Below, piece after piece: positions 20,695 through 30,947 of a stretch of DNA of 64,000 nucleotides (its first letter is position 1; each line of letters begins with the position of its first letter). Source of the DNA: Bacillus tianshenii. GTDB lineage: Bacteria; Bacillota; Bacilli; Bacillales; Bacillaceae_N. The stretch covers positions 1,864,115 to 1,928,114 of the forward strand of contig CP129018.1 of assembly GCA_020524525.2 (NCBI GenBank), written 5' to 3'. The position numbers were made by a program, and so were the translations under genes. Under the pieces are notes generated by a model. The model was not told the origin of the DNA, ran no database searches, and saw only the letters and a program-made list of their open reading frames with translations.

Positions 20695-20734
20695 AACCCT
20701 TTTCTTTTACATTCGTATGCAAAAGAAAAGGGTT
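20695..20734 (-). terminator. Intrinsic terminator of yphF
   Basis: Minus-strand stem AACCCTTTTCTTTT / AAAAGAAAAGGGTT (14 bp) followed by TTTATTTTTG, 33 bases after the yphF stop. It isolates yphF from spoIVA. Confidence 0.88.
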
Positions 20735-20767
20735 CATGCGCAAAATTTAAATAAGTGATGATCATTG

Positions 20768-21484
20768 TTACTTCATAAAAACAGGTTCTCCGTCCTCTAC
20801 GGTATACGGGACAGAGTAAGCTGGTACAATCGGTGTATTCTCCACTAGCAGCTGACGAATATCGTCGCCGTTCTTAAGTTGATGTTCATAATCTTTCAGA
20901 GCTTGATAAAGGTCAGGAGCGTAATCAATATAAATTTCTCCTTGCCCATCTGCAATCATCTCAAGACGGTTCTCAGAATACGGGCTTTCCACATAAGGCG
21001 TTTCTTTATAGCCAAGCTGTTCATAATCAAGCGCATACACATTTGGCCCGATTTGTTCTTTAAATGGCGGGTAGCCATGCTTATCACGGTACACCATTAA
21101 TCGCAGCTTTAAATCTCGAATCTTATCAATCGAAACGAGATCGATCACTTTAACAGTCGGATCATTTTCAACATCTGTTAATACAAACTGATAGATGCCG
21201 CCATTTTCATAAGCAGAACCTGGAGGGTCTTGCATATAACGCGGCAATAGCTTATTAAAATCAACTGGGTATTTTCGGTAAAGCGGTGTGTCATTTTCAC
21301 GCGTTTTAATCGGCAGCAACCCATTGTTATCCTTTTGGAAAGCGTCAACGGCTTGTTGAACGGATTGGAGTTGCGATTCATACGGCACTTGGTTTTTCGA
21401 GAGCTGTTCGTCTGGATACAAACAACCGCTTAATAAAACCATCATACCTGTTAGCATGACAAAACGTTTTATCAATGCTTTCAT
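20768..21484 (-). CDS. yphF: Putative lipoprotein YphF
   Basis: A 238-residue protein with a lipoprotein signal: basic MKALIKR, hydrophobic stretch, and lipobox LLSGC ending at Cys21, so it is anchored on the outer face of the membrane. The mature part is hydrophilic, rich in Tyr, Asp and Pro, with no domain I recognise. Position directly upstream of spoIVA and next to yphE equals that of B. subtilis yphF, and sporulation involvement is commonly assumed from this context. Function unknown. Confidence 0.85.
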   Translation of the reverse strand: MKALIKRFVMLTGMMVLLSGCLYPDEQLSKNQVPYESQLQSVQQAVDAFQKDNNGLLPIKTRENDTPLYRKYPVDFNKLLPRYMQDPPGSAYENGGIYQFVLTDVENDPTVKVIDLVSIDKIRDLKLRLMVYRDKHGYPPFKEQIGPNVYALDYEQLGYKETPYVESPYSENRLEMIADGQGEIYIDYAPDLYQALKDYEHQLKNGDDIRQLLVENTPIVPAYSVPYTVEDGEPVFMK

Positions 21485-21514
21485 TTTTCCTGCCTGTCCC
21501 CCTTCTATGTAGAC

Positions 21515-21718
21515 TTATTCAGGGACGGGGCCACTGAATACGATAAAGAAAATAATAATACCTGCAAGGATCATTAACACCCACGCAATAAAAGATAACA
21601 CAATGCGCAAAATTCCTGGTTTTAACTTTGAACGGCTAAACATAATTAACGCTACGGATACAAACATAAAAATAATCCCAGCGAATGAAACATACATTTT
21701 CATTAATGCTGTCGACAT
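21515..21718 (-). CDS. yphE: Small membrane protein YphE (DUF2768)
   Basis: A 67-residue protein with two predicted membrane helices (about residues 7-27 and 35-58) joined by a short basic loop SRSKLKPG. This is the DUF2768 layout found next to spoIVA/gpsA in Bacillus. ATG 21718 is chosen because GGAGAG lies at ideal spacing; the frame extends to 21742. It has an extended -10 promoter just upstream. Function unknown. Confidence 0.82.
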   Translation of the reverse strand: MSTALMKMYVSFAGIIFMFVSVALIMFSRSKLKPGILRIVLSFIAWVLMILAGIIIFFIVFSGPVPE

Positions 21719-21744
21719 CTGAATCTCTCCTTTTTCCGACAACC

Positions 21745-21753
21745 ATTATAGCA
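21745..21753 (-). promoter_or_regulatory. Candidate extended -10 promoter for yphE-yphF
   Basis: TGCTATAAT on the minus strand, perfect -10 with the TGn extension, 27 bases before the yphE ATG. The -35 region is weak (TCTGAA at 17 bases). Confidence 0.5.
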
Positions 21754-21827
21754 CACATTTTGTGCCATTCAGAGGTTAAATGTGACGCATTATTTACAGC
21801 CCAGCAATATGAGTTCAGCTTTTTTGC

Positions 21828-21865
21828 AAAAAAATACTGAAGCAAACTTTAAAAAGCTGCTTCAG
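21828..21865 (-). terminator. Intrinsic terminator downstream of the SpoVIF-like gene
   Basis: Minus-strand stem CTGAAGCA / TGCTTCAG with a 13-base loop, followed by TATTTTTTTG. It lies 115 bases after the stop of the small gene at 21981. Confidence 0.8.
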
Positions 21866-21980
21866 TCCAGAACGAATATATTCCCAATACACTGTCCAAC
21901 TCTAAGGGTGAGTTCACTCTAACTTATGCCAACTTGTATACATCTGACTCATTCAAGCGCCTATCTTTAAGCGGTTTTTT

Positions 21981-22166
21981 TTACAAATACTTACGAAATG
22001 TATGACAATCAAGCGGCTTTTGTTCGTGCAAGACCTCATTGACGATGCGGTTTTCTTCTTGCTTCGATAAATCAGCGTTCATCCATTCAGAAAAATGCCG
22101 AACCACTCGTCGAATTGTCTCTTCATCGTAAGAACTACGATTAGAACCGTCATCGATCACGTTCAC
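21981..22166 (-). CDS. Small SpoVIF-like sporulation protein
   Basis: A 61-residue hydrophilic protein. The segment DEETIRRVVRHFSEWMNADL, followed by a KQEENRIV region, resembles the C-terminal helical part of stage VI sporulation protein F. I also recall a gene of that annotation lying between gpsA and yphE in related Bacillaceae; I could not search to confirm. The start is GTG 22166 or GTG 22160, both behind AAGGAG. It is 73 bases from the gpsA stop and may be co-transcribed with gpsA. Confidence 0.65.
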   Translation of the reverse strand: MNVIDDGSNRSSYDEETIRRVVRHFSEWMNADLSKQEENRIVNEVLHEQKPLDCHTFRKYL

Positions 22167-22239
22167 TCATCTCCTTGCTGCCGTTTATTCTCACCTTATT
22201 ATATGCCTGCAGCAAGACGTTGTGCCCATCCTAATAAAC

Positions 22240-23286
22240 TTATTGTTCTGGAAGACATGTTGAAGAAGCGAAATCACGCAAATCTTCCATCTCATGCGTA
22301 CGCATTCGTGTCATGAGATCTCCAACAGCCTCTTTCGGCGTTGCACCTTCGAACAAAATTCGATAGATGGCATTTGTAATTGGCATTGTCACCTGTTGTT
22401 CCTTAGCAAGCTGATATGCGGCTTTCGTTGTCCGCACGCCTTCAACGACCATACCCATATTCTCTAATACTTCTTCAAGCTTGTGACCTTGTCCAAGCAT
22501 ATTACCTGCACGCCAGTTCCGGCTGTGCTGGCTTGTACACGTTACAATTAAGTCACCAATTCCTGTTAACCCTGAGAATGTAAGCGGGTTTGCTCCCATT
22601 TTCACACCAAGTCGAGCTATTTCAGCAAGCCCGCGTGTTACAAGAGCTGCTTTCGCATTATCTCCAAACCCAAGCCCATCAGAAATGCCAGCCCCAAGTG
22701 CGATAATATTCTTAAGCGCTCCACCAATTTCCACTCCGACAATGTCAGGGTTTGTGTAGACGCGAAAAGTTTTACTAATAAATAAATCTTGTGCTTTTGT
22801 CGCTGCTTCAATCGAAGTTGATGAAACTGTAACTGTCGTCGGTTGTGAACAACTTACCTCTTCTGCATGACTTGGGCCCGAAAGCACAACCACAGCTTTC
22901 CGATACTCCTCTGGGATTTCCTCTTCAATCACTTCAGAAACCCGCTTATAGGTTTCTGGTTCAATCCCTTTACTTGCATGGACAATCGTGAGCGGCTCCT
23001 TCAAATGCGACTTCATTTTCTGAAGCACTTCACGCATCGCTTTTGTCGGAACGACCATTAAGACCGTCTCCACGCCCTGCAAACACTCTTCAATCGAAGA
23101 ATAGCCAATAATGGAGGCAGGCAGCGAAACGCCTGGTAGATATTTTTCATTTGTGTGTTTCTCGTTGATTTCGTCAGCTTGGTCTTTTCGGTGTGACCAT
23201 AAACGAACCGTATGTCCATTCTGAGCTAACACCATAGCTAGAGCTGTTCCCCAGCTCCCTGCTCCAAACACTGAAATTTCTGCCAT
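22240..23286 (-). CDS. gpsA: Glycerol-3-phosphate dehydrogenase [NAD(P)+]
   Basis: Reduces dihydroxyacetone phosphate to sn-glycerol-3-phosphate for phospholipid synthesis. The 348 residues have the N-terminal NAD(P) motif [10 protein letters not shown] near residue 7, HASKGIE near 104, and [19 protein letters not shown] near 203, which contains the GDN and Lys/Arg substrate site. It lies 38 bases after der and is probably co-transcribed with it, as in B. subtilis. Confidence 0.97.
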   Translation of the reverse strand: MAEISVFGAGSWGTALAMVLAQNGHTVRLWSHRKDQADEINEKHTNEKYLPGVSLPASIIGYSSIEECLQGVETVLMVVPTKAMREVLQKMKSHLKEPLTIVHASKGIEPETYKRVSEVIEEEIPEEYRKAVVVLSGPSHAEEVSCSQPTTVTVSSTSIEAATKAQDLFISKTFRVYTNPDIVGVEIGGALKNIIALGAGISDGLGFGDNAKAALVTRGLAEIARLGVKMGANPLTFSGLTGIGDLIVTCTSQHSRNWRAGNMLGQGHKLEEVLENMGMVVEGVRTTKAAYQLAKEQQVTMPITNAIYRILFEGATPKEAVGDLMTRMRTHEMEDLRDFASSTCLPEQ

Positions 23287-23324
23287 CCCATCACATCCCT
23301 TATTGAATTAGGTGCTTTACTTCC

Positions 23325-24635
23325 TTAGCCTCGTGCACGAGACAGAATGCGAACTGGTGTACCCTTAAAGCCAAAGGCCTCACGAATTTGATTTTCGATA
23401 AACCGCTTGTAGGAGAAATGCATTAATTCTGGGTCATTTACAAACACAACAAACGTCGGCGGCTTAACAGCAACTTGTGTTGCATAGAAAATCTTCAGGC
23501 GGCGGCTGCCGTCAGTCGGTGTCGGATTCATAGCGATCGCATCCATCAATACTTCATTTAAAATATTCGTTTGAACGCGCATGCTATGGTTGTCCGCCAC
23601 TTGATTAATCATCGGCAATAACACATGCATCCGTTTCTTTGTGATCGCAGATAAAAAAACAATCGGTGCGTAATCCAAAAACTGGAAGTGCGCACGAATC
23701 TTTTCTTCAAATTCATTCATTGTCTTCTCATTTTTTTGAACTGCATCCCATTTATTAACTACAATGATGACACCGCGGCCTGCTTCATGAGCGTAGCCAG
23801 CAATCTTTTTATCCTGCTCAATGATACCTGTTTCTGCATCAATCACAACTAAGACAACATCTGAGCGTTCAATTGCTCGTAGTGCACGAAGCACACTATA
23901 TTTTTCGGTAGTCTCATATACTTTTCCTTTTTTACGCATACCTGCTGTATCAATAATGACATATTCTTGACCATCTCGTTTAAATTCACTATCAATCGCA
24001 TCACGTGTTGTACCTTCAATATCACTTACAATCACGCGTTCTTCACCTAGCATTGCATTCACAAGTGAGGATTTTCCAACGTTTGGACGTCCGATTAATG
24101 AGAAATAAATTTTATTTTCATCACGTTCATCCTTAGCACCTGAAGGGAAATGCTGGGCTGCTGCGTCAAGCAGATCACCAAGTCCAAGCCCATGCGTACC
24201 TGAAACTGGATATGGCTCTCCAAATCCTAATGAATAAAAATCATAAACTTGCTCACGCATGTCCGGGTTATCAACTTTGTTCACTCCAAGAACAACTGGT
24301 TTATGTGAGCGGTAAAGAATTTTTGCAACCTCATCATCTGCAGGTGTTACACCTTCCCGACCATTAACGAGAAATAAAATCACATCAGCTTCATCAATTG
24401 CAATTTCAGCCTGTTGGCGTATTTGGTGCAAGAAAGGCTCATCGCTAAGCTCAATTCCACCTGTATCAATAATATTAAATTCATGATTTAACCATTCGGC
24501 AGCGCTATAAATTCGGTCGCGCGTGACCCCTGGAATATCCTCAACAATCGAAATACGTTCACCGACAATGCGGTTAAAGATCGTCGATTTCCCAACATTC
24601 GGGCGCCCGACAATCGCAATTACTGGCTTTGCCAT
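23325..24635 (-). CDS. der: Ribosome biogenesis GTPase Der (EngA)
   Basis: Essential tandem GTPase for 50S subunit assembly. The 436-residue product has two G domains: G1 motifs GRPNVGKST near residue 9 and GRPNVGKSS near 183, DTGG near 57 and DTAGMRKKG near 228, NKVD near 118 and NKWD near 291. The C-terminal KH-like domain ends with VRILSRARG. The start is ATG 24635. It is the first gene before gpsA; the B. subtilis name was yphC. Confidence 0.98.
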   Translation of the reverse strand: MAKPVIAIVGRPNVGKSTIFNRIVGERISIVEDIPGVTRDRIYSAAEWLNHEFNIIDTGGIELSDEPFLHQIRQQAEIAIDEADVILFLVNGREGVTPADDEVAKILYRSHKPVVLGVNKVDNPDMREQVYDFYSLGFGEPYPVSGTHGLGLGDLLDAAAQHFPSGAKDERDENKIYFSLIGRPNVGKSSLVNAMLGEERVIVSDIEGTTRDAIDSEFKRDGQEYVIIDTAGMRKKGKVYETTEKYSVLRALRAIERSDVVLVVIDAETGIIEQDKKIAGYAHEAGRGVIIVVNKWDAVQKNEKTMNEFEEKIRAHFQFLDYAPIVFLSAITKKRMHVLLPMINQVADNHSMRVQTNILNEVLMDAIAMNPTPTDGSRRLKIFYATQVAVKPPTFVVFVNDPELMHFSYKRFIENQIREAFGFKGTPVRILSRARG

Positions 24636-24834
24636 ACTCTTTCATCCTTCCTATCCAAAACATTCCTCTATCTTCAATCATTCAGCTCAAAACAATGGCG
24701 ATAAACACTGCTCCACAAAACAAAAATGCCCCTCTTTTTGGACACACTCGACATAGTCCATAGTGACCTTAAGCTGGAATGATGCTAATCATACATAAGC
24801 ATATATAGCCTTATCATTTTCTAGCCGATTAAAA

Positions 24835-24891
24835 AACCCTTCTCCTTACGCGGAGGATATTAAAACGTCCCGCTTTACAGGAAAAAGGGTT
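24835..24891 (-). terminator. Composite hairpin/terminator in the intergenic region upstream of der
   Basis: Minus-strand AACCCTT (24891-24885) pairs with AAGGGTT (24841-24835) followed by TTTTTT, with a 43-base interior that has its own TCCT...AGGA hairpin. It lies 65 bases after the stop of the gene at 24957 and probably ends the yphA-yphB operon. The remaining 24636-24834 segment holds no gene; the der promoter should be there but I see no clear pair of hexamers. Confidence 0.6.
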
Positions 24892-24956
24892 CACGTAATC
24901 TCAACTTATTTATTATAGCAACCACTTCATGATTTGACAATTTCTTTCCGGAGCAC

Positions 24957-25142
24957 TTAATGCTTTACAATAATATATAATTCTTCTGTCAATTGATGGG
25001 CAATACCGTCGAGAATTGCCTCTAAATTCGCGGCGATATGTTCCATCTCTTGCGCTGATTCACATAAAAATACTGATGGGCCACTGCCGACCTTCGCCTG
25101 ATTTGTCGTAATCGTGGCTAATATAGCTTTTTCTATCTTCAT
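24957..25142 (-). CDS. Small partner protein of YIEGIA membrane protein (capping-complex subunit type)
   Basis: A 61-residue protein without membrane helix, containing VGSGPSVFLCESAQEMEHIA near residues 17-36, then a helical C-terminus. The start ATG overlaps the stop of the YIEGIA gene as ATGA, so the two are translationally coupled. Annotators use the phrase capping complex subunit for YIEGIA for such proteins; I rely on memory of that name and on the coupling. No further function can be read from the sequence. Confidence 0.75.
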   Translation of the reverse strand: MKIEKAILATITTNQAKVGSGPSVFLCESAQEMEHIAANLEAILDGIAHQLTEELYIIVKH

Positions 25143-26035
25143 TCTTCCCCACGCTCCTCTTTGCTTGCTTTGGATTCAGTCGGCATACGAATCGCATTTT
25201 CAAGGGTGGGTACATTCCCGATAATTCGCTTTGCTTTTTCTGCATCACGGTCTTGCGGTAAAATAAATACACCAATTCGTCCATCATCTAAATCACGTTT
25301 TATTAAAGGTACAAGTGCGGGCGTACCTGAATCTCTGTAAACACCTAATGTCACGGATACATCATGTAAAATCGCTTGTCTTTGCCCAAGGTTTGCAATC
25401 GTAGATACGACATCGAAGTTTTTCGGTGTTAGTATAAAGCCCATTCCATGCTTTAAAATCTCTTCCTGCCTTACAGGTAAACCGATGTTCATAATGTAAA
25501 TGTTGTCGATATAAAGACCAGGACCTTCAAAGCGAAGCGGCATTTCTTCGATGGTTACAATATCTTTTAACGTGCCGCCTGACATTAATTTTTTTGACAA
25601 ATAAATTGCAACAATCCCAATGATAAGCGCAGCCCACACATTTACCACTAAATAAGCTAATGTCGAAATGAAAGATGTTAATATAACGAGGTAATTACGA
25701 CCTTCAAAAGCAATTGCAATGCCTTCAATATACGTATTACCGCGTGGAACGAGCTCATAGGTATCAAGCTCTGTCAATGTATTGCGCTCCATATTTCGTA
25801 CTTCACGAAACTGCGAAGCAGCAAGTGCTAAAAACGTTATTGCCGTGAATTCCTCTTCCATAATAGCAGGCACTGCCACTGTTCCGAGCCCTGCAGCGAT
25901 AAAACCAAGCGCAATATGAATCACTTTCCCATGTAAATATGTAGGATACTGACGGTAATCTGTTTTCAACATATAGAGTCTTGAAAGCGTACCAAGAATG
26001 ACCCCAAACAAGATGGGATATGTATATTCATTCAT
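25139..26035 (-). CDS. yphB: YIEGIA-domain integral membrane protein (YphB position)
   Basis: A ~298-residue protein with several membrane helices in the first half (near residues 5-20, 40-60, 75-90 and 125-160). The eponymous sequence YIEGIAIAFEGR lies near residue 110. The second half is soluble and contains GQRQAILHDVSVTLG and FILPQDRDAEKAKRIIG. The position between der and yphA matches B. subtilis yphB. ATG 26035 is used; a GTG at 26056 is possible. It is coupled downstream to a small partner gene. A role in spore formation is suspected for this family, but nothing in the sequence proves it. Confidence 0.8.
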   Translation of the reverse strand: MNEYTYPILFGVILGTLSRLYMLKTDYRQYPTYLHGKVIHIALGFIAAGLGTVAVPAIMEEEFTAITFLALAASQFREVRNMERNTLTELDTYELVPRGNTYIEGIAIAFEGRNYLVILTSFISTLAYLVVNVWAALIIGIVAIYLSKKLMSGGTLKDIVTIEEMPLRFEGPGLYIDNIYIMNIGLPVRQEEILKHGMGFILTPKNFDVVSTIANLGQRQAILHDVSVTLGVYRDSGTPALVPLIKRDLDDGRIGVFILPQDRDAEKAKRIIGNVPTLENAIRMPTESKASKEERGEE

Positions 26036-26042
26036 TTCAATT

Positions 26043-26663
26043 TCACTGCCTTTCACTAAAGCTTCTCTGCATCTGTCGGTTCAGCCATAAAATCAGCCTC
26101 TCAAAGCCACCCCAAAGCACCACTGCCATAATCGTACAAGCTGCGATATCAAGAAATTCAAATTGACCAACTTCTCCATTAAATGAATAAGGACGTAACA
26201 AAAACGTATACAGCCACTCTCCCTCACACATGCCGATTATCACAGCTGCCGCCCGAAATAAGAAAGAATCACTAATCAAAACGGTAACGAGAAACAAAAT
26301 GCCAGCTAATAGCCATTTCCGGTCTGCAATTACCCAAACAGGGTCATATAATTCAAATAAGTGAAATGCCATAAAGGCAGCGGTCACTGCTAATGAAGCA
26401 AAAAGAAGCAATACTTTCTCCACTCGCGAAAGAAAGTAAGAAAGTGCACACGCCGTTAGTAAAAGAAATAAATAAGAAGCATTAACTTCAAATCCCTTTA
26501 CAAAAAAAGACGTTTCTGAAAGAATAATCAACCCTAAGATGAATACCGCAAACCAATTCCGTTCTTTTCTTTTCGACATGATAAAGGTCGTATAAATCCA
26601 GCCGAGCCAGCACAACCAATAAAAAAGAAGTCCATCCACGTCATAACCTCCAGTATTCTCCAT
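26043..26663 (-). CDS. yphA: Polytopic membrane protein YphA
   Basis: A 206-residue very hydrophobic protein with about six predicted membrane helices (around 10-27, 35-50, 60-75, 82-98, 115-135 and 160-185) and a short basic C-terminus. Assigned to YphA by length, topology and position between the YIEGIA gene and fni. It ends 7 bases before the next gene's start, so it is the first gene of the yphA-yphB-partner operon. Function unknown. Confidence 0.75.
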   Translation of the reverse strand: MENTGGYDVDGLLFYWLCWLGWIYTTFIMSKRKERNWFAVFILGLIILSETSFFVKGFEVNASYLFLLLTACALSYFLSRVEKVLLLFASLAVTAAFMAFHLFELYDPVWVIADRKWLLAGILFLVTVLISDSFLFRAAAVIIGMCEGEWLYTFLLRPYSFNGEVGQFEFLDIAACTIMAVVLWGGFERLILWLNRQMQRSFSERQ

Positions 26664-26778
26664 TATGACGTTTTTTATGTCTTTTCATTCCTGCCTTTAT
26701 TAAGAAAGTTTCTTTCCACATAGATGCTAAAGCCATCGTTCAAACTAACCATAAGAAAAAATGAAAGGAGTGAAGGTA

Positions 26779-26910
26779 ATGGGAAAAGATCGTCAAGAAA
26801 AGAAATTACGTCAAAAAGAAAGTCTCGAAAATGACCGTGACCAAGGCTTACAATATAAAGGGGCCACAATAATGGAAGGTCCAGAAGAGGCACGTAAACG
26901 AAATAAATAA
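26779..26910 (+). CDS. ypzI: Small protein YpzI
   Basis: A 43-residue, highly charged peptide beginning MGKDRQEKKLR and containing DQGLQYKGAT and PEEARKRNK, the pattern of the YpzI family. The start at ATG 26779 follows GGAGTGAAGG. It is on the plus strand, against nearly all neighbours, divergent from yphA and convergent with fni, and ends at a bidirectional terminator. Length is full for the family. Function unknown. Confidence 0.85.
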   Translation: MGKDRQEKKLRQKESLENDRDQGLQYKGATIMEGPEEARKRNK

Positions 26911-26930
26911 ATTTTAGCTAGAGGAAATAA

Positions 26931-26963
26931 AAAACCGATGTCCAAAATAGAAACATCGGTTTT
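26931..26963. terminator. Bidirectional terminator between ypzI and fni
   Basis: Stem AAAACCGATGT / ACATCGGTTTT with an 11-base loop; followed by TTTTTTCG on plus and TTTTATTTCC on minus. Serves the converging ypzI and fni. Confidence 0.9.
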
Positions 26964-26969
26964 TTCGTT

Positions 26970-28031
<1,062 letters not shown>

Positions 28032-28042
28032 TCATCACCGTT

Positions 28043-29182
28043 TTATCTGAATTTTTTTAGATCGTCACCAAGAATGTCGCCCAGTTGGAAACCAGAAGAT
28101 GGTTCATCATCTTGCTGATAAGAGCTGTAATCCTCTTGTGGTGCTTTCTCCTCAAGCTCCCGAATACTTAAAGAGATACGCTTATCACTTTGACTCACAT
28201 CAAGTACTTTTACTTTTACTGTTTGTCCTTCTTCAAGAACTTCATGCGGCGTACCGATATGGCGGTTTGCAATTTGAGAAATGTGCACTAATCCTTCAAC
28301 ACCAGGAAGGACTTCAACAAACGCACCAAATGATACAAGACGCTTTACAGTTCCTTCAAGCACGCTACCAGGTTGAACGTTTTCATCGACATTTTCCCAT
28401 GGTCCAGGAAGAGTTTCCTTAATAGAAAGTGAAATACGTTCATTATCTTGGTCTACGCCTAGAACTTTTACTTTAACCTTTTGTCCTTCTTCTACGACCT
28501 CTGAAGGTGTTTCCACATGATGATGTGCAAGTTGAGAGATATGTACTAGTCCATCAAGACCTCCAATGTCAACAAATGCTCCAAAATCAGTCAAACGTTG
28601 TACTGTTCCATCAAGCACTTGACCTTCATGAAGAGATTCTAACGTTTCTTGTTTCTTCTGATCAAGCTCATCTTCAAGAACAGCGCGATGTGATAGGATG
28701 ACACGGTTTTTTTCTTTATCTAACTCAACAACTTTCAAAGTAAGTGAACGTCCTTTATAATCAGAGAAATCTTCTACATAATGACGCTCGACTAGTGAAG
28801 CAGGAATGAAACCGCGGACACCAAGGTCAACGACAAGACCGCCTTTCACAACGTCTTTCACTTCCGCTTCAAAAACTTCATTGTTTTCGAATTTTTCTTC
28901 AAGATCAACCCATGCTTTTTCAGCATCTACCGCACGTTTCGAAAGGACAATTTCATCATCGTCGACTTTCTTAACTTGCAACGTTAGTTCATCACCTTCG
29001 GATACAGCGTCGCCAGCTTTTTCAATGTGCAGGCTGGAAAGCTCGCTAATTGGAACTATTCCATCTGTCTTATATCCGACATCTACAAGGACTTGCTTGT
29101 CCTCAACTTTTGTAACCTTCCCAGTAACAGTTGAACCCACCTCAAAGGTATTTTCGGATACTTGATTCATTTCTTCAGCCAT
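28043..29182 (-). CDS. ypfD: Ribosomal protein S1-like RNA-binding protein with four S1 domains
   Basis: A ~379-residue cytoplasmic protein with four S1 repeats starting near residues 15, 100, 185 and 270. Repeats 3 and 4 are the clearest, with LTDFGAFVDIGGLDGLVHIS and LVSFGAFVEV followed by GVEGLVHISQIA. Firmicute homologues are shorter than the six-domain S1 of E. coli and are annotated rpsA although they are not stable ribosome components in B. subtilis. ATG 29182 has AAGGAGG at ideal spacing; the frame extends to 29209. It lies 14 bases before fni. Confidence 0.93.
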   Translation of the reverse strand: MAEEMNQVSENTFEVGSTVTGKVTKVEDKQVLVDVGYKTDGIVPISELSSLHIEKAGDAVSEGDELTLQVKKVDDDEIVLSKRAVDAEKAWVDLEEKFENNEVFEAEVKDVVKGGLVVDLGVRGFIPASLVERHYVEDFSDYKGRSLTLKVVELDKEKNRVILSHRAVLEDELDQKKQETLESLHEGQVLDGTVQRLTDFGAFVDIGGLDGLVHISQLAHHHVETPSEVVEEGQKVKVKVLGVDQDNERISLSIKETLPGPWENVDENVQPGSVLEGTVKRLVSFGAFVEVLPGVEGLVHISQIANRHIGTPHEVLEEGQTVKVKVLDVSQSDKRISLSIRELEEKAPQEDYSSYQQDDEPSSGFQLGDILGDDLKKFR

Positions 29183-29306
29183 TTTCACTACCTCCTTAAA
29201 TCCCAACAAACGCCAAAGTCTGCTTAATCAATATTTTCAGAACAAGAAATGTTCTTTTTTCTAACTTCTAACATTCGGTTGAATTTGTCAAGTGTAAAGT
29301 CTATCA

Positions 29307-29888
29307 TTATTTATATTTTTCAAGCAATTCTGCAATTGATGCCATAATTGCTGCTGTTGCTTCTTTAGCGGAAGCTTTCTCGTCACGTAACGACTGCATA
29401 TCAATCGGTTTTCCAAAGGCTACTTTAACTTTACTAAAAGGCTTATAAGAACCAATGACCGCTGCTGGAACGACATAAGCATTTGAACGCAGCGCAAAGA
29501 AACCAGCACCTGAAAGTCCTTCTCCCAACTCTCCTGTCTTACTGCGTGTTCCCTCAGGGAAAAGACCAAGAACTTCTCCTTCTTTTAGCAATTTTAACCC
29601 TTGGCGGAGCGCTTGCTTATCCCCCATTCCTCTCTTAACAGGAAAAGCATTAATACTTTGCATCAACTGCTTCACAACTGGATATTTGAACAGCTCATCC
29701 TTTGCCATAAAATGAATTGGACGGGGCGCACAAATGCCGACCATTGGCGGATCAAAGTTTGAAATATGATTAGAGCACAATAAAATCCCGCCGTCCTTTG
29801 GGACATTTTCTGAACCAATCACTTCGATTCGATATGTAGAGTGAAAGACGACTTTAACTAAATTATAACCGACGCGATATAAGTTCAT
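29307..29888 (-). CDS. plsC: 1-acyl-sn-glycerol-3-phosphate acyltransferase
   Basis: Acylates lysophosphatidic acid at the membrane surface to phosphatidic acid. The 193 residues contain the catalytic CSNHISNFDPP (HX4D) near residue 35 and the substrate-binding FPEGTRS near 108. It is located between cmk and the S1-domain gene, an arrangement seen in many Bacillaceae but not in B. subtilis 168. ATG 29888 is chosen because AAAGGGTTGGG precedes it; TTG 29897 would abut that site. It is one base from the cmk stop, so coupling is likely. Confidence 0.92.
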   Translation of the reverse strand: MNLYRVGYNLVKVVFHSTYRIEVIGSENVPKDGGILLCSNHISNFDPPMVGICAPRPIHFMAKDELFKYPVVKQLMQSINAFPVKRGMGDKQALRQGLKLLKEGEVLGLFPEGTRSKTGELGEGLSGAGFFALRSNAYVVPAAVIGSYKPFSKVKVAFGKPIDMQSLRDEKASAKEATAAIMASIAELLEKYK

Positions 29889-29889
29889 T

Positions 29890-30561
29890 TCACCCAACCC
29901 TTTCTTTCATAACCGCGCTGATTTTGTCGACAACTTCATTTATTGAAAGGGAGGTTGTATCAAGTTCAACTGCATCAGCAGCTTTTTTTAGAGGCGAGAC
30001 TTTCCGTTCCATATCAAGTTTGTCCCGATTAGCGATCTCCTCTTTTAATTTCTCCAAATCTGCCGGAATTCCTTTTTCTAAATTTTCTTCATAGCGGCGT
30101 TTTGCTCGTTCATCAACTGACGCAATCATATAGATTTTCACTTCAGCCTTCGGAAGAACTTGAGTACCAATGTCACGTCCATCCATTACAACTCCGCCAT
30201 CATGAGCAAATTCACGTTGTCTGTTCACCATTTCCTCTCTCACAGCTGCATGCTGAGCAACCTGTGAAACATGGTTAGATACTTCATTACTGCGAATCTC
30301 GCTTGTGACTTCACGTCCATTTATATAAACAAGCTGACCATTATCTGACGGCTTCAAATCAATGTCCGTCTTCTGTAAAAGGGTTGAAAGTGCAGCTTCA
30401 TCATTCACATCAATATTTTGTTCAAGCGCTGCTAAAGTTAACGCGCGATACATCGCCCCGGTATCAATATATATGTATTGGTAACGTTCAGCCAACAGCT
30501 TTGCAATCGTACTTTTTCCAGCTGCTGCAGGGCCGTCAATTGCCACAGAAATCTGTTTCAT
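29890..30561 (-). CDS. cmk: Cytidylate kinase
   Basis: Phosphorylates CMP and dCMP to the diphosphates. The ~223 residues begin [18 protein letters not shown] with the Walker A motif, followed by [12 protein letters not shown] near residue 32 and [14 protein letters not shown] near 98. ATG 30561 follows GGAGAGG; the frame opens at 30582. It is co-directional with plsC and ypfD and probably heads the cmk-plsC-ypfD set. Confidence 0.97.
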   Translation of the reverse strand: MKQISVAIDGPAAAGKSTIAKLLAERYQYIYIDTGAMYRALTLAALEQNIDVNDEAALSTLLQKTDIDLKPSDNGQLVYINGREVTSEIRSNEVSNHVSQVAQHAAVREEMVNRQREFAHDGGVVMDGRDIGTQVLPKAEVKIYMIASVDERAKRRYEENLEKGIPADLEKLKEEIANRDKLDMERKVSPLKKAADAVELDTTSLSINEVVDKISAVMKERVG

Positions 30562-30702
30562 ATGTTCCTCTCCTTCATCCATCTCTCTATCTAAGAAAAG
30601 TACAAAGCTTCACCTTTTACCCTCATCTTTTTTTAAAAAAATCGGAAGCATACTCCGAAGTGGTTTGCTCTGAATGCAATCAACCTTATAATATCATAAC
30701 TG

Positions 30703-30885
30703 CTATGGAGAATCTATTGTTTCAACAACAGGCGGCTTCTCTTGTTTCACTACACCCTCATAAAGCGTAACCTTGGTTAAATGAGGCGAAAACGGGGTAT
30801 ATAAAAGTAGAATCTGCGCAATCAATAATACGAAAGCATGAATACATAGTAATTTAATTAGTATGCGTTCCATCGCTTTAAGCAA
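30703..30885 (-). CDS. ypfB: Small membrane protein YpfB
   Basis: A 60-residue protein with one strong membrane helix (about residues 9-29, CIHAFVLLIAQILLLYT) and a short polar tail. The position between ypfA and cmk and the size match B. subtilis ypfB. Two starts are possible: TTG 30885, eight bases after GGGGG, or ATG 30873, further away. The GGGGG is also the 3' arm of the terminator at 30887-30927. Function unknown. Confidence 0.7.
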   Translation of the reverse strand: MLKAMERILIKLLCIHAFVLLIAQILLLYTPFSPHLTKVTLYEGVVKQEKPPVVETIDSP

Positions 30886-30886
30886 T

Positions 30887-30927
30887 AAAAAAACCCCCTG
30901 TTTTCGTTACTTTTCCACAACAGAGGG
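30887..30927 (-). terminator. Intrinsic terminator after ypfA, overlapping the ypfB ribosome-binding site
   Basis: Minus-strand stem CCCTCTGTT (30927-30919) / AACAGGGGG (30902-30894) followed by TTTTTTT, 20 bases after the ypfA stop. The GGGGG of the second arm is the only plausible Shine-Dalgarno for ypfB. Confidence 0.82.
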
Positions 30928-30947
30928 AGAACTATGCATCTTTCATC

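Noticed and set aside
28806-29165. 119-codon plus-strand open frame opposite the S1-domain gene
   Set aside because: Ser/Thr/Phe-rich translation typical of the antisense of a coding gene, no ribosome site, and the minus strand has a clear four-domain S1 protein.
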